This document shows positions 32,837 to 36,427 of a DNA stretch of 36,427 nucleotides, piece by piece. Location: positions 1 through 36,427 of the forward strand of contig JAQZBU010000028.1 in assembly GCA_029237735.1 (NCBI GenBank), in the 5' to 3' direction. The translations under genes and the position numbers were made by a program. The DNA is from Ramlibacter sp. GTDB lineage: Bacteria > Pseudomonadota > Gammaproteobacteria > Burkholderiales > Burkholderiaceae_C. The stretch's first letter is position 1; each line of letters begins with the position of its first letter. The notes beneath the pieces were generated by a model, which saw nothing but the letters and a program-made list of their open reading frames with translations, was not told the origin of the DNA and ran no database searches.

Positions 32837-34021
32837 TCAGTCGGCAGCCAGGCCGACCGGATTGGGCTTGCGCTTTTCGGTTGCATGACGCAACAGCGAG
32901 GCCGTCCGAAAGACGCCATGAGCGAACTTGCCGTAAGGCAGCGTCGCGAAGAGCGCCATCACCGCTCCCAGGTGCAGGCACAACAGCACGGCCAGCGCCG
33001 GCGTGGCGCGCCCCAACCACAGCGCCAACCCGCTCACACTGGTGAGGAACAGCAATGCGATGAAGCCCAGGTCCATTGGCTTTTGCGCAAGGTCGCCGTG
33101 CAGCGGATGGCGCCTGCGGTTCAGGTGCCAGAGGCCGACCGTACCGACGGCGAGGCAGACGCCACCGGCCACGCCCAGCAGCTTGGGTAGGCTGGGCCAC
33201 TCATAGGGGGCGATCCAGCCGAAGACGTAGTGGTAGATCGTGGCCACGCTGGTGGCCGCGAAACACAGCATGAAGCCATAGAACGTGAGGTGGTGGAAGC
33301 GGCGCCGCGACAGCGTGTAAGCGTCGTCCTCGTTGTTGCAGCCCTTGCCGTGCCCGCCGCCCAGGTACTTGAGGCGCAACACGGCATCCGCGGCCTCGGC
33401 CGCCGCGCGCGCGGACACCGGCGCCCCGCTGGTGGCCGGCGCGATGTCGCGCAAGAAGCGCCGCACGCCCATCGTCAACGCCAGCGCGGCGAAAAGGAAC
33501 ACGGGGGCGAACAAGCTGACCAGCAAGTTGTGGGGGAACAAGCGGTAGAAGTTGCCGCCGAGCCGCGCATCCCACAGTGTCCCGTTCATGGCGACCGCCA
33601 GGATCAGGAACAGCGCGAGCCCCGCAGCCAGCGCCACCGACACGGTCAGGCCGTTGCGTTCGTAGAGCCTGCCCAGTGCGGGCGGCCAGGCGTAGTCGAC
33701 ATAGGTCTGACCCCGCACTTCGGCCATGGCCTTCGGAACGTTGACGGCGAACTCGTGAGGCGGCGCGTATTGGCAGGCGTGCAGGCAGGCGCCGCAGTTG
33801 TGGCACAGGTTGGCCAGGAAGTGAATGTCGGCCTTGCCGAATTCAAGCCGGCGCGTCATGGCGGGGAACACCGCGCAAAAGCCTTCGCAGTAGCGGCACG
33901 AGTTGCAGATCTGCATCTGCCGACCCACTTCGGATTCCTTGGCCGTGAGGATCGGGATGACGCGACGCTCGCCGGCCGCGAGTGACGCGGCTTCGCGAGT
34001 AAGCGCTTCAAGCGGTTGCAT
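32837..34021 (-). CDS. tcuB: Tricarballylate utilization protein TcuB (iron-sulfur/heme electron shuttle)
   Basis: The 394-residue membrane protein has two 4Fe-4S motifs in its N-terminal part, [11 protein letters not shown] (C39, C42, C45, C49) and [11 protein letters not shown] (C73, C76, C79, C83), followed by several membrane helices ([19 protein letters not shown] and others) with histidines suited to heme. TcuB reoxidises the reduced FAD of TcuA and passes electrons to the quinone pool. I chose the ATG at 34021 ([16 protein letters not shown]), with GGAG five bases upstream; it overlaps the 3' end of tcuA by 14 bases, implying coupling. Confidence 0.93.
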   Translation of the reverse strand: MQPLEALTREAASLAAGERRVIPILTAKESEVGRQMQICNSCRYCEGFCAVFPAMTRRLEFGKADIHFLANLCHNCGACLHACQYAPPHEFAVNVPKAMAEVRGQTYVDYAWPPALGRLYERNGLTVSVALAAGLALFLILAVAMNGTLWDARLGGNFYRLFPHNLLVSLFAPVFLFAALALTMGVRRFLRDIAPATSGAPVSARAAAEAADAVLRLKYLGGGHGKGCNNEDDAYTLSRRRFHHLTFYGFMLCFAATSVATIYHYVFGWIAPYEWPSLPKLLGVAGGVCLAVGTVGLWHLNRRRHPLHGDLAQKPMDLGFIALLFLTSVSGLALWLGRATPALAVLLCLHLGAVMALFATLPYGKFAHGVFRTASLLRHATEKRKPNPVGLAAD

Positions 34022-35420
34022 GCTGCTCCGTTCTGGTCGTGGCGGCGGCCCGTGCGGCGCGTGTTCCTGCAATGCGGCCGAAGGCCGTGCCGATGCTCAT
34101 GCCCACGCCGGCGGTGTATCCCTGGCCGAGCACGTTGCCGGCCATCATTTCACCCGCGACGAAAAGGTTGGGGCTGGGACGGCCCTCGAAACGCACCGCC
34201 GCCGTCTCGTCCACCTTCAGCCCGAGATACGTGAAGGTGATCCCGGGCTTGACGGGATAGCCGTAGAAGGGGGCCGTATCGAGTGGCCGGGCCCAATGCG
34301 TCTTGGCCGGCACCAGGTTCTCGGTGTGGCAATCATCCAGTGCCGTGTGATCGAAGCTGCCCACGCGGCAAGCCGCGTTGTAGTTGGCGATCGTTTGGGT
34401 GAAGGTGTCGGCATCCAGGCCGAGCTTGTCCGCGAGCTCCGGCAGCGATGCCGCTGTGGTTCCAGGAAACACCGGCGGCATGAAGCGCCCGACGGCTTTC
34501 TGGTCGATGATCGAATAGGCCACCTGCCCGGGCTGCTGCGCGACCAGCCGGCCCCAGATGGCGTAGCGCTTGGGCCAGAAGTCCTCCCCCTCATCGTAGA
34601 AGCGTTGCGCGTCACGGTTCACCACGACACCCAGCGACACACAGTCGATGCGTGTACAGATGCCGCCATCGTAGAGCGGCGCACGGGCATCAATGGCGAC
34701 CATGTGCCCTTGCGACGGGTCACCGATCGAGTCGGCGCCGGCATCGATCATGTGTTTGAGCAGCACGCCCTGGTTGAAGCGCGTGCCACGGATAAGGAAG
34801 TTGTCGGCCGGCCATTCGCCGCGCTCGTTCTGGCCCCACGCTTCGCGCAGCCAGTCGCGATTCGATTCGAATCCGCCGGCGGCCAGCACGCAACTCGCCG
34901 CCTCGACGCGCTCACCACCTTCGGTGTTCACGGCGACGAATCGGTCTCCGTCCATTTCCACCGACGCCACGGGCGTCTCGTAACGGATCTGGACACCCAG
35001 CCGTTCGGCGCTGCGGAAATACGCATTGACGAGTGCCTTGCCCCCGCCCATGAAGAACGCGTTGGTGCGCGCGACATGCAGTGCGCCCGAGAGCGGCGGC
35101 TGGAAATGCACACCGTGACTGCGCATCCAGTCCCGGCAGCTCGACGAAGCGCGAATCACCAGGCGTGCAAGGCGTTCGTCGGTGCGGCCTCCGGTCACCT
35201 TCAACAAATCCTGCCAATACTCTTCTTCCGGATAGGCATCGACCAGCACGTCCTGCGGTGCATCGTGCATGCAGCGCAAGTTGCGGGTGTGGCTGGAGTT
35301 GCCGCCCCGCCATTCGCGCGGTGCGCTCTCCAGCAGCAACACGCTGGCGCCGGCCTCTCGCGCCATGAGCGCGGCGCACAGCGCGGCGTTTCCGCCACCG
35401 ACCACCAGCACATCGATCAC
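34008..35420 (-). CDS. tcuA: FAD-dependent tricarballylate dehydrogenase TcuA
   Basis: The 470-residue flavoprotein has the fumarate reductase-type FAD motif [28 protein letters not shown], a [11 protein letters not shown] block, [13 protein letters not shown], and the C-terminal [27 protein letters not shown]. It oxidises tricarballylate to cis-aconitate in the cytoplasm. The start is a GTG at 35420, which has AAGGAG exactly six bases upstream; a GTG eight codons earlier is open but would place the ribosome site inside the coding sequence. It lies 75 bases after tcuR and overlaps tcuB. Confidence 0.93.
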   Translation of the reverse strand: MIDVLVVGGGNAALCAALMAREAGASVLLLESAPREWRGGNSSHTRNLRCMHDAPQDVLVDAYPEEEYWQDLLKVTGGRTDERLARLVIRASSSCRDWMRSHGVHFQPPLSGALHVARTNAFFMGGGKALVNAYFRSAERLGVQIRYETPVASVEMDGDRFVAVNTEGGERVEAASCVLAAGGFESNRDWLREAWGQNERGEWPADNFLIRGTRFNQGVLLKHMIDAGADSIGDPSQGHMVAIDARAPLYDGGICTRIDCVSLGVVVNRDAQRFYDEGEDFWPKRYAIWGRLVAQQPGQVAYSIIDQKAVGRFMPPVFPGTTAASLPELADKLGLDADTFTQTIANYNAACRVGSFDHTALDDCHTENLVPAKTHWARPLDTAPFYGYPVKPGITFTYLGLKVDETAAVRFEGRPSPNLFVAGEMMAGNVLGQGYTAGVGMSIGTAFGRIAGTRAARAAATTRTEQHATA

Positions 35421-35495
35421 ACATGTCTCCTTGGGTATGGACACACTGTAGTGAATCGGCTCCCCAGGCGACAGGCCCGTTCGATCAACGGGTGT

Positions 35496-36422
35496 TCAGC
35501 AATCGAGAAGACTTGCGCCCGTCCATAGCCCGCCCTTCACCAGCTTGCGCACGGTGTCGGTCATGACGACCCGAGTGGCCAGCGCGGCCGGAGAAAGTTC
35601 ATCGTCAGAGAGGCTGACCAGCAGGTTGCGGCGCCCCACGTGCGCATCGGCGATCTGGCAGTGGCGAAAGTCGTCCCCGCAATAGCGCACAGTCGCCGCC
35701 CCCGGCTGGATGGTGGCTCCGAGCCCGGCGCGCACGGCATCCATCAGCAACGCCAGTCCGTCGATTTCGGCCACGATGTCGGGCTCGATATGCGCCCGCG
35801 CAAAGGCGGCCACCAGCGTTGCCCGCAACCCATGGTTGGCGCTGGGAAGAATCAGAGGCAGGCCCCCAAGTTGGGAGAGCCGCACCTTTGCGCCGACCGG
35901 CCGTTGCGGGAGCGCAGGTGATGCGATCACGAAAAGCTTTTCCTCCAGCAGGGGGGCAACACTCCAGCTGCGAGAAGCGTTGGTTTGAAACAAGACTGCA
36001 AGGTCAAGTTGCCGCACCTGCAGCATGGTCGCCAGATGGCCCGAGAGCGACTCCACCATGTGCAGTCGAACATCCGGGTACGACGCCCGCATGGCCTGCA
36101 AGAGCGGCACACCCAGCACCGATGCGGTTGTCGGGGCGAGGCCCACACTGACATGACCGGAGAGCCGCCCCCGCTTTGCGGCGACAACCGCAGCGTCGGC
36201 ACTTCGCAAAGTGAGTTGTGCCTGATGAAGGAAGGCCAGCCCGGCGGCGGTGGGTGCGACGCCCGTGGAGAGGCGTTGCAGGAGCCGGGTGCTCAATTCG
36301 CCTTCGAGCCGGCTGATCTGCTGGCTGAGCGCCGAGGTGTTGATGCCGAGCTCCGCCGCGGCGCGCCCCATGCTGCCTAGCTCGCAAATCTTGACCAAAT
36401 ACCGGAGCTGTCGCAATTCCAT
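35496..36422 (-). CDS. tcuR: LysR family regulator of the tcu genes (TcuR-like)
   Basis: The 308-residue protein opens MELRQLRYLVKICELGSMGR with a LysR winged helix (AAAELGINTSALSQQISRLEGEL) and a ligand-binding domain (HVSVGLAPTTASVLGVPLL onward). It lies upstream of tcuA on the same strand, as tcuR does in Salmonella, though the assignment rests on position. A small CCCGTT/AACGGG hairpin (35476-35492) separates it from tcuA and may reduce read-through. The ATG is five bases from the window edge, so its promoter is not visible. Confidence 0.88.
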   Translation of the reverse strand: MELRQLRYLVKICELGSMGRAAAELGINTSALSQQISRLEGELSTRLLQRLSTGVAPTAAGLAFLHQAQLTLRSADAAVVAAKRGRLSGHVSVGLAPTTASVLGVPLLQAMRASYPDVRLHMVESLSGHLATMLQVRQLDLAVLFQTNASRSWSVAPLLEEKLFVIASPALPQRPVGAKVRLSQLGGLPLILPSANHGLRATLVAAFARAHIEPDIVAEIDGLALLMDAVRAGLGATIQPGAATVRYCGDDFRHCQIADAHVGRRNLLVSLSDDELSPAALATRVVMTDTVRKLVKGGLWTGASLLDC

Positions 36423-36427
36423 CTAGT

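Noticed and set aside
33903..35528. Long forward open frame (541 codons) opposite tcuA
   Set aside because: Antisense shadow of TcuA and TcuB, which carry strong family motifs.

Overview
The window is GC-rich and tightly packed, with Shine-Dalgarno-led genes on both strands. It looks like chromosomal accessory DNA from a betaproteobacterium of the order Burkholderiales, most likely Comamonadaceae-like. The grounds are orphan Bug/TctC receptors without TctA/TctB, the tcuR-tcuA-tcuB layout, the Lrp/DadA pair and the gene families present. I cannot name the genus. I saw no rRNA, tRNA or CRISPR array.

Left part (1-5.7 kb): a CaiB-type CoA-transferase runs off the left edge. Next come a cluster of small palindromes, a Bug receptor pseudogene with an out-of-frame internal deletion, and a divergent ACMSD-like amidohydrolase. 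An Lrp/AsnC regulator is divergent from a DadA-type D-amino acid dehydrogenase. After dadA lies about 220 nt that folds into many perfect helices and leads into a small unknown ORF; this is a candidate structured RNA.

Middle block (5.7-16.3 kb): two nearly identical copies of a VF530/DUF2132 gene, in direct orientation and 10.3 kb apart, bracket a catabolic cluster. It has a carbohydrate-type ABC importer (ATPase, binding protein, two permeases, all leftward) and, rightward, a MaoC hydratase, a TetR regulator, a type I CoA-transferase and a shikimate-dehydrogenase-like enzyme. A small conserved protein and an enoyl-thioester-reductase-like enzyme follow. One palindromic operator sequence lies in the divergent ABC/maoC promoter, inside the CoA-transferase promoter, and in the distant promoter of the amidohydrolase/Bug pair. 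That suggests one TetR-controlled regulon for uptake and CoA-dependent breakdown of a small, possibly hydroaromatic, acid.

Right-middle (16.3-25.7 kb): a region of regulators and odd genes. It holds an NTF2-like secreted protein divergent from a CadC-like membrane regulator with TPRs, an HNH-type nuclease-domain protein with an unusual C-terminal half, a TTC38-like TPR protein, an IS30 remnant, a DUF4242 protein with a BTAD/SARP-like regulator, a DHFR-like reductase, a small membrane protein and an amidase remnant. Copies of a short dispersed repeat (core CCGAAAGCGGAC) punctuate the gaps.

Right part (25.7-36.4 kb): two RNA-modification genes (trhO and an RluA-family pseudouridine synthase), then an arylsulfatase coupled to a Bug receptor under a divergent LysR regulator with a perfect operator palindrome, then a tcuR-tcuA-tcuB-Bug operon for tricarballylate/citrate-like acids.
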